Source: an uncultured Collinsella sp. (GTDB lineage: Bacteria; Actinomycetota; Coriobacteriia; Coriobacteriales; Coriobacteriaceae). From it: 13,806 bases of DNA. The notes beneath the pieces were generated by a model. The model was not told the origin of the DNA and did not search any database. It saw only the letters and a program-made list of their open reading frames with translations. The position numbers were made by a program, and so were the translations under genes. Location of the stretch: contig CABUWD010000054.1 of NCBI GenBank assembly GCA_902495155.1, forward strand, positions 1 through 13,806. Direction: 5' to 3'. Numbering within the stretch: the first letter of the stretch is position 1; the number at the start of each line of letters is the position of its first letter. This document shows, one piece after another, positions 6,395-13,736 of this stretch.

Positions 6395-8263
6395 ATGTGC
6401 GGTTTTGTCGGTTTTACCGGTACAGATGAACAGAGTGAGCTGGTTCTCACGGCCATGATGAATCGCATCATCCACCGTGGTCCCGATATGGGCGGCCAGC
6501 ATATCGTCGACAACGTTGCCCTTGGCTTCCGTCGTCTTTCGATTCTCGATCTTTCCGAAGCTGGAGCCCAGCCCATGTCGAGCGACGACGGCAAGGTCAC
6601 GATTGTCTTCAACGGAGAGATCTACAACTTCCAGGAGCTTCGCGCCGAGCTGGAGGCGGCCGGCTACGCCTTCCACTGCAACGCTGATACCGAAGTCCTG
6701 GTACACGGTTACGAGGAGTGGGGCGAGGACCTGGTCAACCGTCTGCGCGGCATGTACGCGTTCGTGATTCACGACCAGAACAAGAACAAACTCTTTGGCG
6801 CTCGCGACATCTTTGGTATCAAGCCGTTCTATTACTACCAGGCATCCGATGGCTCGCTGCTGTTCGGCTCCGAGATCAAGAGCTTCCTGGACCATCCCAA
6901 GTTTGAGAAGGCTGTCAACCACGACGCGCTGCGCCCCTACCTGACGCTGCAGTTCCCCGCCACGGAGGAAACGTTCTTTAAGGGCGTGTTCAAGCTTGCC
7001 CCGGCGCATTGCTTTACGTATGACCTGACGACCAACACCATGGACATCAAGCGTTACTGGAGCTGCGACTTTACCGACGACAACTCCAAGACCTTCGAGG
7101 AGTACGTGGACGAGTGTGATAAGGTCGTGCACGAAAGCGTCGCTGCGCACCGAATCGCCGATGTTAAGGTGGGCTCGTTCCTTTCTGGCGGCGTCGATTC
7201 CAGCTACATTGCCGCCTGTCTCATGCCCGACACCACGTATTCCGTCGGCTTCGATTACAAGAACTTCAACGAGACCAACTACGCTGCCGAGCTTTCCGAC
7301 AAGCTGGGCATCAAGAACGTGCGCAAGATGATTACCGCCGACGAGTTCTTTGATGCACTGCCCGATATCCAGTACCACATGGACGAGCCGCAATCGAACC
7401 TGTCCAGCGTGCCGCTGTACTATCTGGCGCAGATGGCTTCCAAGGAGGTCACCGTCGTCCTTTCGGGCGAGGGTGCCGACGAGCTGTTTGCCGGCTATGA
7501 GTGGTACGAGGACACCCCCGAGATGCGCACCTTTAAGAAGCGCGTGCCGCTCGGTGTACGTCGCGCCCTGGGCTCACTCGTTCAGCATCTCCCCTACTTT
7601 AAGGGTCACAACTTCCTGACGAAATGCGCCGAGGTTCCCGAGCGCTGGTATGTGGGTCAGGCAAAGGTGTTCGATCCCTCCGAGGTCGACGAGGTGCTCA
7701 AGCCCGCTTATGACACCGGCAAGAACGCCGCCGAGATGTGCGCCGAGTACTACAAGCAGGTTCCCAACTGCTGCGAGCTTTCCAAGAAACAGTATCTGGA
7801 TATGAACATGTGGCTACCGGGCGACATTCTGCTCAAGGCCGACAAGATGTGCATGGCGCATTCTCTGGAGCTTCGCGTCCCGTTCCTGGACAAGAAGGTC
7901 ATGGAGTTTGCCGAGCACATTCCCGCCAACTACCGTGTTAACGAAGAAGGCTGCAAGCTCGTTCTGCGTCACGCTGCCAACCGCACGCTGCCCGACGAGT
8001 GGGCAACGCGCAAGAAGGTGGGCTTCCCCGTACCGGTCAAGTTCTGGCTGCGCCAGCAAAAGTACTACGACTACGTAAAGGAATACTTCACCGCACCGTG
8101 GGCTGCCGATTTCTTTGACACCGATGCGCTCATGAAACTGCTTGACGATCACTTTGAGGGCCGCGCGCTCAACCAGCGCAAGATCTATACCACGCTGACG
8201 TTCCTCATTTGGTACAAGCGCTTCTTTATCGACGAGAACAAGAGCGCCGAAGTCGCCGCTTAG
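6395..8263 (+). CDS. asnB: Asparagine synthase (glutamine-hydrolysing), AsnB family
   Basis: AsnB-type enzymes amidate aspartate to asparagine with ATP and glutamine-derived ammonia. The 622-residue product has a class II glutamine amidotransferase domain with Cys2 as nucleophile after Met removal, RRLSILDLS (46-54), FNGEIYN (72-78) and Asp98. The synthetase domain follows, with the pyrophosphate loop SGGVDSS (264-270) and the C-terminal KKVGFPVP block. The start at ATG 6395 is fixed by the catalytic Cys2 and by AAAGGA 6 nt upstream. Length is closer to Bacillus AsnB (about 630) than to E. coli AsnB (about 550). Some AsnB/LtsA-like relatives amidate peptidoglycan stem peptides instead, so the divergent murE neighbour leaves that alternative open. 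The structured leader suggests transcriptional control. Confidence 0.93.
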   Translation: MCGFVGFTGTDEQSELVLTAMMNRIIHRGPDMGGQHIVDNVALGFRRLSILDLSEAGAQPMSSDDGKVTIVFNGEIYNFQELRAELEAAGYAFHCNADTEVLVHGYEEWGEDLVNRLRGMYAFVIHDQNKNKLFGARDIFGIKPFYYYQASDGSLLFGSEIKSFLDHPKFEKAVNHDALRPYLTLQFPATEETFFKGVFKLAPAHCFTYDLTTNTMDIKRYWSCDFTDDNSKTFEEYVDECDKVVHESVAAHRIADVKVGSFLSGGVDSSYIAACLMPDTTYSVGFDYKNFNETNYAAELSDKLGIKNVRKMITADEFFDALPDIQYHMDEPQSNLSSVPLYYLAQMASKEVTVVLSGEGADELFAGYEWYEDTPEMRTFKKRVPLGVRRALGSLVQHLPYFKGHNFLTKCAEVPERWYVGQAKVFDPSEVDEVLKPAYDTGKNAAEMCAEYYKQVPNCCELSKKQYLDMNMWLPGDILLKADKMCMAHSLELRVPFLDKKVMEFAEHIPANYRVNEEGCKLVLRHAANRTLPDEWATRKKVGFPVPVKFWLRQQKYYDYVKEYFTAPWAADFFDTDALMKLLDDHFEGRALNQRKIYTTLTFLIWYKRFFIDENKSAEVAA

Positions 8264-8278
8264 ATTTCGTTATGAATT

Positions 8279-8310
8279 AGCGGTGAACCACGCAGGGTTT
8301 CCGCTATACT
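8279..8310 (+). promoter_or_regulatory. tRNA-Val promoter overlapping a hairpin at the end of asnB
   Basis: TATACT (8305-8310) is a 5-of-6 -10 hexamer placed 10 nt before the tRNA. The best -35 is a weak GTGAAC at 8283-8288. The same bases form an imperfect hairpin: AGCGG (8279-8283) pairs with CCGCT (8301-8305), and GAACC (8285-8289) pairs with GGTTT (8296-8300, one G-T wobble) around a bulged T. It may slow asnB transcripts, but it has no T-run. Confidence 0.5.
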
Positions 8311-8320
8311 CAATCCCTGC

Positions 8321-8396
8321 GGGCGATTGGCGCAACGGTTAGCGCAGGTGCTTTACACGCACAAGGCTGGGGGTTCGAATCCCTCATCGCCCACCA
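8321..8396 (+). tRNA. tRNA-Val (anticodon UAC)
   Basis: A complete 76-nt cloverleaf includes an encoded CCA. Acceptor GGGCGAT (8321-8327) pairs with ATCGCCC (8386-8392), the discriminator is A8393, and CCA is at 8394-8396. The anticodon loop TTTACAC (8352-8358) gives TAC at 8354-8356, with T33 and A37 in place. The T arm is GGGGG (8369-8373), TTCGAAT, CCCTC (8381-8385). The base pair that would close the anticodon stem (8347/8363) is a G-A mismatch. UAC reads GUA and other valine codons. A terminator follows directly. Confidence 0.95.
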
Positions 8397-8438
8397 CTGA
8401 TTTGATTGGCCTCCAGTGATGGAGGCCTTTCTTTTTTG
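8382..8438 (+). repeat. Direct repeat copy 1: tRNA-Val 3' end plus terminator
   Basis: These 57 bp recur at 8568-8624 with a single difference (T8407 versus A8593), at an offset of 186 bp. Copy 1 is the functional tRNA 3' end, including CCA, followed by its terminator. Confidence 0.95.
8408..8437 (+). terminator. Intrinsic terminator of tRNA-Val
   Basis: GGCCTCCA (8408-8415) and TGGAGGCC (8420-8427) pair perfectly over 8 bp around GTGA, followed by TTTCTTTTTT (8428-8437). Confidence 0.93.
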
Positions 8439-8567
8439 TGCCCAGCGCATGGGATTCGAACCCGACAGGGTGCGGAGCTGAGGAAACGCGAAGCGTTTTC
8501 CAGCGCAGCACGCGAGGAGCGGAGCGACGGAGCGGGGCGCGGGCGGCGCCAGCCGCACGCGGACATT
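8439..8567. other. GC-rich palindromic spacer between the two tRNA-end repeats
   Basis: This 129-bp segment has no gene I can support. Its left part contains GGGATTCGAACCC (8451-8463), which on the minus strand looks like a tRNA T arm, but no other tRNA arms are present. Next comes a bulged inverted repeat (8477-8504) in which GGAAACGC pairs with GCGTTTTCC around GAA. Then follow GGAGCGG/GGAGCGA-like iterations (8516-8535) and GCGGC/GCCGC pairing at about 8543-8555. CCAGCGCA occurs twice (8442-8449 and 8500-8507). Composition is more GC-rich than the flanks, so it resembles a small repeat element inserted or trapped next to the tRNA. Confidence 0.6.
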
Positions 8568-8624
8568 CCTCATCGCCCACCACTGATTTGATAGGCCTCC
8601 AGTGATGGAGGCCTTTCTTTTTTG
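8568..8624 (+). repeat. Direct repeat copy 2: 15-nt tRNA-Val 3' remnant plus second terminator
   Basis: Bases 8568-8582 repeat the last 15 nt of the tRNA including CCA, without any tRNA body before them. Bases 8583-8624 repeat the terminator region. This is a remnant, not a functional tRNA. Confidence 0.93.
8594..8623 (+). terminator. Second copy of the tRNA-Val terminator
   Basis: The hairpin and T-run are identical to the first: GGCCTCCA (8594-8601), GTGA, TGGAGGCC (8606-8613), then TTTCTTTTTT (8614-8623). Its sequence is intact, so it would stop any plus-strand transcription that passes the first one. Confidence 0.88.
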
Positions 8625-8654
8625 CACACGCCCTATCCCAGCCATGGTAAATCG

Positions 8655-8732
8655 ATAGCAAAACGGGCTCCAGTTCGCCCAATCGTGCGCCAAACGGCAC
8701 GTGACAGCCTGAAACCCGCTCCAAATTGCTAT
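8655..8732 (-). other. Inverted repeat region downstream of argD, possible weak terminator
   Basis: On the minus strand past the argD stop, ATAGCAA (8732-8726) can pair with TTGCTAT (8661-8655). Inside lies a tight hairpin with CGTGC (8701-8697) and GCACG (8688-8684), and GGGC/GCCC (8680-8677 and 8668-8665) followed by GTTTT. It is the only candidate end for the arginine operon transcript. The T-run is poor. Confidence 0.4.
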
Positions 8733-8743
8733 GTCTGATGGCG

Positions 8744-10027
8744 CTACGCCAAAACGTCCGACAGAATCTCGATCAGGTTGTCCACGTCGGCCTCTTCGCA
8801 CACGAGCGGCGGAAGGAAGCGCAGCGTATGAGCGCCCGTAGCGTTGATCACGACACCAGCCCCCAATGCACGGGTTACAACGTCGTGTGCATCACCCGCA
8901 GCATCATCCAGATCGCAGCCGAGCATCAGACCGCGGCCACGCACCTCTACCACATGCGGAAGCTTAGCCAGCGCCTGCTCCATATAGGCGCCAACCTTGG
9001 CAGCATGCTCGGCATAATCGCCGTGCACAAGCGCGGAGAGCGTCGCGGCACAGGCCGCGACAGCCAGGCAGCTACCGCCGAAGGTCGAGCCATGATCGCC
9101 GGGCTTAAAGACGTCAGCGATTTCCTTCTTTGCCACCACGGCACCCATGGGCACGCCGTCGGCGATTCCCTTGGCAAGGCTCATAATGTCGGGCTCCACG
9201 CCATAGGTCTGGAACGCAAACGGCTTACCCGTGCGGAAGATTCCGCACTGGACCTCATCGGCGATAAGCACGGCACCTGCCTCGTGCGCCAAGTCGCGCG
9301 CCGTAGCCATAAACTCCTCGGTCATGGGATGCACACCGCTCTCGCCCTGGATCGGCTCGAGCATCACGGCACAGATTTCACTTCCCAGTTGCTTAAAGAT
9401 TGCACACAGTTCATCCACATCGTTGGGCGTACAGGCCACAAAGCCACCCGGCAGCGGGCGGAAGCTGTCCTGCAGCCAATCCTGCATGGTCGCGGCAATG
9501 GTCTCGAGCGTACGACCGTGAAAGCCGCCGCGCATGCACACGATGGTGTTGCCTCCGTTGCCGGCACGCTTGGCGTACAGACGCGCGAGCTTCATCGAGC
9601 CCTCGTTGGCCTCGGCACCAGAATTGGCAAAGAACGTCTCCCACACCTGCTCGCCCGCAGCCGGAGCACCAAGTGCCGCCGCCGTGGTCTCGTCGCCAGC
9701 GGCAATCGCGTCGGCAAGCACGCGTGCACCGTCCGTATCATCGTTAGCGAGTTTGGACAGCAGCGCCGCGACCTGTCCACGCTGCTCGATGTAGAAATAG
9801 TTGGAGACATGCAGGAGCTTTTTGGTCTGAGCCTCGAGCGCCGACAGCACCGCCGGGTTGCCGTGGCCCAAACTGCACACGCCGATGCCGGCAAGAAAAT
9901 CGAGGTATTCGCGACCATCGTCGCCGGTGAGCTTCATGCCGCAGCCTTCGACAAACTCGACCGGCGAGCGACCAAAGGTGTGCATGACGTAGTGGGATTC
10001 GAGCGATTGTTGTGCTGCAAGTGACAT
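8744..10027 (-). CDS. argD: Acetylornithine aminotransferase (ArgD)
   Basis: This PLP enzyme transfers an amino group from glutamate to N-acetylglutamate semialdehyde, giving N-acetylornithine. The 427-residue class III aminotransferase has NSGAEANE (135-142), GGFHGRT (167-173), ADEVQCG (256-262), the PLP lysine Lys286 in LAKG, and STFGG (314-318). Residues about 95-127 form an Ala/Asp-rich insertion absent from most ArgD proteins, where the family runs directly into the NSGAEAN block. The start at ATG 10027-10025 has AAAGGT 5 nt upstream. The longer frame to 10084 lacks a site and would add a non-homologous tail. It is the last gene of argCJBD, 68 nt after argB. Succinylornithine or ornithine aminotransferase activity is possible, but the operon argues for ArgD. 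Confidence 0.95.
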   Translation of the reverse strand: MSLAAQQSLESHYVMHTFGRSPVEFVEGCGMKLTGDDGREYLDFLAGIGVCSLGHGNPAVLSALEAQTKKLLHVSNYFYIEQRGQVAALLSKLANDDTDGARVLADAIAAGDETTAAALGAPAAGEQVWETFFANSGAEANEGSMKLARLYAKRAGNGGNTIVCMRGGFHGRTLETIAATMQDWLQDSFRPLPGGFVACTPNDVDELCAIFKQLGSEICAVMLEPIQGESGVHPMTEEFMATARDLAHEAGAVLIADEVQCGIFRTGKPFAFQTYGVEPDIMSLAKGIADGVPMGAVVAKKEIADVFKPGDHGSTFGGSCLAVAACAATLSALVHGDYAEHAAKVGAYMEQALAKLPHVVEVRGRGLMLGCDLDDAAGDAHDVVTRALGAGVVINATGAHTLRFLPPLVCEEADVDNLIEILSDVLA

Positions 10028-10095
10028 GAGATACCTTTCGTTAAGCGCCAGGTAGCGCGGAGTTTGGGCGTAATGGCGTAGCAATTTCGAGCCGG

Positions 10096-11076
10096 CTAGA
10101 CCGTCTGGAGCTTCTCGACCTCGTCGAGGTTCTCGGTCAGGCGCGCCGCAAAGGTCGAAAGCGGGTGCGGGTGCGTATCGAACTCGTAGGCCGTCTCGGT
10201 GGAATGGATCACGGTGCCGACGCCGGCGTCGGTCAGCAGCTCCAGGAGCAGCGAATGCGGCGTGGTACCGTTAATGATGTGGGCGCGGAATACGCCACCG
10301 GCAAGCGCATCGACGGCCGCGCGCAGCTTGGGAATCATGCCCTTATCGACCTCGCCGCCGTAGAGCATTTCGTTAACCTCGTCGAGCGTTAGGTTGGAGA
10401 TAAGCGAGTCCTTGTCGCTAAAGTCCTTGTACAGGCCATCGACATCGGTCAAAAAGATCGCTTTATGCGCGTGGAGCGCCGCGGCAACGGCACCGGCGGC
10501 GGTGTCGGCGTTGATGTTGAAGAAACCGCCGTCCTCCCCCGCCGCGACGGTAGCGATGACGGGGATGTACTCGCTATCGAGTAAGCGCTCGATATAGTCG
10601 GTGTTGACGTGCGTCACTTTGCCCACGCGACCGAGCTCGGGGTCGAGCGGCTCGGCGATGAGCGTGCCGGCATCGCTGCCCGACACGCCCACGGCCAGGT
10701 TGCCGTGGTGGTTGATGGCAGCAACCAGCTCCTGGTTAACCTTGCCGCCCAGCACCTCGCGCACGATATCCATAGTCGCCGGCGTGGTCACGCGCTGGCC
10801 GTTCTTAAACTCGACGGGAATATCGTAATGGCTCAGCGCCTCGTTGATAGCCTTGCCGCCGCCGTGCACGATGACGGGGCGCATACCGATGATCTTGAGC
10901 AAAACGATGTCGCTCATCACGTCGCGGCGCAGCTGCTCATCAACCATGGCGGCTCCGCCATATTTGATAACAACCGTCTTGCCGGTCAGGTTCTTAATCC
11001 ACGGCAGCGCTTCGAACAGCAGCTGCGCGGTTGCTTCGTTGGATTCGCTCGAACGACAATCGCGTGCGAATTTCAT
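10096..11076 (-). CDS. argB: N-acetylglutamate kinase (ArgB), arginine-sensitive type
   Basis: ArgB phosphorylates N-acetylglutamate and is the usual feedback point when ArgJ recycles acetyl groups. The 326-residue amino-acid kinase has IKYGGAAM (37-44), the HGGG loop (71-74), substrate-binding NINADTAAG (187-195) and Lys250 in MIPKL. The N-terminus carries about 30 residues with LLFEALPWIKNLTGKT (19-34), matching the N-terminal helix of hexameric arginine-inhibited kinases and absent from the insensitive E. coli enzyme. Inhibition by arginine is therefore predicted, not shown. About 30 residues extend past the usual GT(V/M)I end. The start at ATG 11076-11074 has GAGG 6 nt upstream. It is 81 nt after argJ. 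Confidence 0.96.
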   Translation of the reverse strand: MKFARDCRSSESNEATAQLLFEALPWIKNLTGKTVVIKYGGAAMVDEQLRRDVMSDIVLLKIIGMRPVIVHGGGKAINEALSHYDIPVEFKNGQRVTTPATMDIVREVLGGKVNQELVAAINHHGNLAVGVSGSDAGTLIAEPLDPELGRVGKVTHVNTDYIERLLDSEYIPVIATVAAGEDGGFFNINADTAAGAVAAALHAHKAIFLTDVDGLYKDFSDKDSLISNLTLDEVNEMLYGGEVDKGMIPKLRAAVDALAGGVFRAHIINGTTPHSLLLELLTDAGVGTVIHSTETAYEFDTHPHPLSTFAARLTENLDEVEKLQTV

Positions 11077-11157
11077 AATCTGCCTCGTCTTTCATATCGT
11101 TATCGCGCCGTGCTCCGCTGTCCGCAATCGCGGCAAGATGCGCAGCGTGCCCGGAAT

Positions 11158-12426
11158 CTAGGAACGGTAGTCGCCGTTGATGGAGATGTACTCATGCGTG
11201 AGGTCGCAGGTCCACACGGTCGTTGCCGCGTCGCCTGCGCCCAGGTCGGCCGAGATCACGATCTCTGGCGCCTCGAAACGTCGTAGAGCCTCGTCCTCGT
11301 CAAAGGGAACAGTCAGACCATCGCGACAGACAGGCATGCCCATCATGTCGATGGAAACGTCTTCCTGATTAAACTTCACGCCGCACTTGCCAAGCGCCAT
11401 GGCAACGCGGCCCCAGTTGCAGTCGTGGCCGGCGATGCAGGTCTTAACGAGCGGCGAGTTGGCAACGGCACGGGCGGCGATATCGGCTTCCTCGTCGTTC
11501 ACGGCGCCGGTAACGTTGACCGTAACAAGCTTGGATGCGCCCTCACCATCGGCGGCGATATTGCGCGCCAGGCTCTCGCACACCTCGTGCACAGCAAATG
11601 CCAACTCGTCAAAGGCATCGGAGCCCTCAACGATAGGCTCGACATCTGCGGCAGCGGCGCCGGAGGCAAGCATGATGCAGGTGTCGTTGGTCGAGGTGTC
11701 GGAATCGACCGTTACCTTGTTGAAGGTCTGTTTGACGGTCGAGAGCAGCAGGGCATGAAGTGCCGCAGGCTCGACGGGGGCATCGGTGGTGATAACTGCG
11801 ATCATGGTGGCCATGTTGGGCATGATCATGCCCGAGCCCTTGCACATTCCGCCCACCGTATAGACATTGCCCGCATGACCCGCAGCCTCACTGACGTAGG
11901 ACACGGCGTACTCCTTTGAATGCGTGTCGGTCGTCATGATGGCACGAGCGGCATCGGCGCCACCGTGGGCGGAGAGTGCCTCGTAGGCAGCAGGAATGGC
12001 GGTCTCAAACGTGTCGATCGGCAGAATCTGCCCGATCACACCCGTGGAGGCAACCAGGATCTGTTGGGGCTCGCAGCCGATGACCTGCGATGCGATGCTG
12101 CACGTCTCGCGCGCGCATGCAAGGCCTGTCTCACCCGTGGCGGCGTTGGCATTGCCAGAGTTGACCGAAACACCGGCGATGATACCGTAGCCCTTGTCGG
12201 CACCGCCCAGGTTGGCACGGCTCACCTGCACGGGCGCCGCGCAAAAGCGATTGATGGTAAACACGCCGGCACCGGGACAGGGCTTATCGGGCACGACGAG
12301 CGCATAGTCCAAGCGCTCGGGATTCTTCCGGAATCCCGCATGGATGCCTGCGGCCTTAAAGCCGGCAGCTGCCGTAACGCCACCCTCGACGGCGCGAATC
12401 TTGATATCAATCAGGTCGGTATTCAT
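11158..12426 (-). CDS. argJ: ArgJ, glutamate N-acetyltransferase / amino-acid N-acetyltransferase
   Basis: ArgJ transfers the acetyl group from N-acetylornithine to glutamate, making the pathway cyclic. Bifunctional forms also use acetyl-CoA. The 422-residue precursor self-cleaves into two chains before a conserved threonine, here Thr207 in KGSGMIMPNMATM (196-208). Other blocks are SVNSGNANAATG (87-98), VASTGVIGQ (125-133), KVTVDSDTSTNDT and HDCNWGR. Met202 occupies a position that is often His or Ala in other ArgJ proteins. The start at ATG 12426-12424 has AAGGAG (12443-12438) at a long 11-nt spacing, and no better in-frame start exists. A terminator-like RNA structure immediately precedes this ribosome-binding site. 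No separate argA is seen, so bifunctionality is possible but unproven. Confidence 0.96.
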   Translation of the reverse strand: MNTDLIDIKIRAVEGGVTAAAGFKAAGIHAGFRKNPERLDYALVVPDKPCPGAGVFTINRFCAAPVQVSRANLGGADKGYGIIAGVSVNSGNANAATGETGLACARETCSIASQVIGCEPQQILVASTGVIGQILPIDTFETAIPAAYEALSAHGGADAARAIMTTDTHSKEYAVSYVSEAAGHAGNVYTVGGMCKGSGMIMPNMATMIAVITTDAPVEPAALHALLLSTVKQTFNKVTVDSDTSTNDTCIMLASGAAAADVEPIVEGSDAFDELAFAVHEVCESLARNIAADGEGASKLVTVNVTGAVNDEEADIAARAVANSPLVKTCIAGHDCNWGRVAMALGKCGVKFNQEDVSIDMMGMPVCRDGLTVPFDEDEALRRFEAPEIVISADLGAGDAATTVWTCDLTHEYISINGDYRS

Positions 12427-12452
12427 CGTCTTTATGACTCCTTATATCAAAC

Positions 12453-12540
12453 AAAAAACGGGCATCGGTTGGTGCGCCATGCCAGTCGTGATCATGAGAC
12501 CAGCTTAAGAGTGGCGCCTCACTCGATGCCCGACTACCAA
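12453..12540 (-). promoter_or_regulatory. Structured terminator element between argC and argJ (candidate attenuator)
   Basis: On the minus strand CGGGCATCG (12532-12524) pairs perfectly over 9 bp with CGATGCCCG (12467-12459), directly followed by six T (12458-12453). The 56-nt interior holds two hairpins. One is GAGTG/CACTC (12524-12520 with 12513-12509). The other is GCTGGTC/GACTGGC (12504-12498 with 12487-12481), 7 bp with two G-U pairs. TTGGT (12540-12536) and ACCAA (12473-12469) could pair instead, in a crossing or competing arrangement. The argJ ribosome-binding site begins 10 nt after the T-run. The layout is that of a transcription attenuator, but I recognise no known riboswitch class. 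Confidence 0.6.
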
Positions 12541-12560
12541 ATCGTTAACAATCGAATGTG

Positions 12561-13631
12561 CTACACCGGGCACGCCACTGTGGGCAAGCCTCGTCGCTCG
12601 TCAAAGCCAAAGACGATATTGGCGCACTGGACCGCTTGGCCCGCAGCGCCCTTGCACAGATTGTCAATGGCGCCCGTCGCCACCAGCACGCCCGCGCGCT
12701 TGTTGAGCGCGAGGCCAATCTGGGCGGCGTTGGTTCCGACGACCGAAGCCGTCTTGGGCTGCTGGCCGGCGTCGAGCACGCGCACAAAGGTGCGTCCAGC
12801 GTAGAACTGCTTGTAATAGTCGACGACATCCTCAAGAGCCAGGGAGTCGATGGCCTGCGGCGTGAGCGGCAGCGTCACCGTGGAGAGCAGGCCGCGCTTG
12901 AGCGGTGCCAGGTGCGGGGTAAAAACGACGCGATCGGTTAGACCGAGGATTTGCTCGATTTCGGGCGTGTGACGATGCTTGCCCACGCCGTAGGCCTCCA
13001 AATTCTCGTCGGCGCTGCAAAAATGCGTACGAGCGTTGCAGGACTTGCCGGCACCCGTCACACCGCTGATGGCATCGACAATCACGGGACCGTTCTCGGC
13101 CACCCAGCCCGCACGCACGGCAGGAGCGGCAGCAAGGCTCGTTGCGGTGGGATAGCAGCCGGCGCAGGCGACCAACACGGGCCTGCCAGCAGCATGGCTG
13201 GAAGCAGCGGTCTCCAAGTCCTGGCAGAACAGCTCGGGCAGGCCAAAGGCACGGGTCTTGAGCAGCTCGGGGCTCGTATGCTCGGCGGCATACCATGCCT
13301 CAAAGACAGACGCGTCGTTCAGGCGGTAGTCGGCCGAAAGATCAAAGCAGGAGACGCCCGATGCAAGCAGCGCGGGCACCTGTGCCATGGCAGCCGTGTG
13401 CGGCACGGCAAGAAAAACCGCATCGCAGCTCTTAAGCTCGGGGGCGTCATGCGTGGTGAAAACCAGATCGCTCACGCCAGCAAAGCTCGGATACACCGCG
13501 GACAGCGGCTGGCCGGCATCGGCGTTGGACGTAATGGCAACAAGTTCAAACTCGGGATGGCCGAGCACGAGGCGAATGAGCTCGGCTCCGGCATATCCAG
13601 CCGCGCCGACGATTCCAACCTTCAATGACAT
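12561..13631 (-). CDS. argC: N-acetyl-gamma-glutamyl-phosphate reductase (ArgC)
   Basis: ArgC reduces N-acetylglutamyl phosphate to the semialdehyde with NADPH. The 356-residue product has the dinucleotide-binding GAAGYAG (9-15), the catalytic Cys159 in CAGCYPTA, the SGVTGAGK segment (189-196), and the KHRHTPEI block (218-225) containing the expected catalytic histidine. The length is close to the family norm. The start at ATG 13631-13629 has AAGGAG 6 nt upstream. It is the first gene of argC-argJ-argB-argD, preceded by an extended -10 and an ARG-box-like palindrome. A 134-nt structured gap separates it from argJ. Confidence 0.96.
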   Translation of the reverse strand: MSLKVGIVGAAGYAGAELIRLVLGHPEFELVAITSNADAGQPLSAVYPSFAGVSDLVFTTHDAPELKSCDAVFLAVPHTAAMAQVPALLASGVSCFDLSADYRLNDASVFEAWYAAEHTSPELLKTRAFGLPELFCQDLETAASSHAAGRPVLVACAGCYPTATSLAAAPAVRAGWVAENGPVIVDAISGVTGAGKSCNARTHFCSADENLEAYGVGKHRHTPEIEQILGLTDRVVFTPHLAPLKRGLLSTVTLPLTPQAIDSLALEDVVDYYKQFYAGRTFVRVLDAGQQPKTASVVGTNAAQIGLALNKRAGVLVATGAIDNLCKGAAGQAVQCANIVFGFDERRGLPTVACPV

Positions 13632-13700
13632 ATCAGACTCCTTGTCTGCGATTTATGCACCGATGCGCATTTCGCAGTGGTCGTTATGAAGTGGGTTGAA

Positions 13701-13709
13701 ACTTTAGCA
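13701..13709 (-). promoter_or_regulatory. Possible argC promoter (extended -10)
   Basis: On the minus strand TGC precedes TAAAGT (13706-13701), an extended -10 with 4 of 6 consensus bases. No good -35 is visible. A second ARG half-site-like ATGCATGAAC (13717-13726) overlaps the -35 zone. The rest of 13632-13806 shows no gene. Confidence 0.4.
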
Positions 13710-13736
13710 CCAAAAGATGCATGAACACGTAAATGG

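Noticed and set aside
8451..8463. Second tRNA gene on the minus strand, from the T-arm-like GGGTTCGAATCCC
   Set aside because: No matching acceptor, D or anticodon arm is found around it, and the T stem has only three good pairs.
8310..8801. 163-codon minus-strand ORF over the tRNA region
   Set aside because: It is antisense to a tRNA and two terminators. Its internal peptide repeat is only the translation of the 57-bp DNA repeat.
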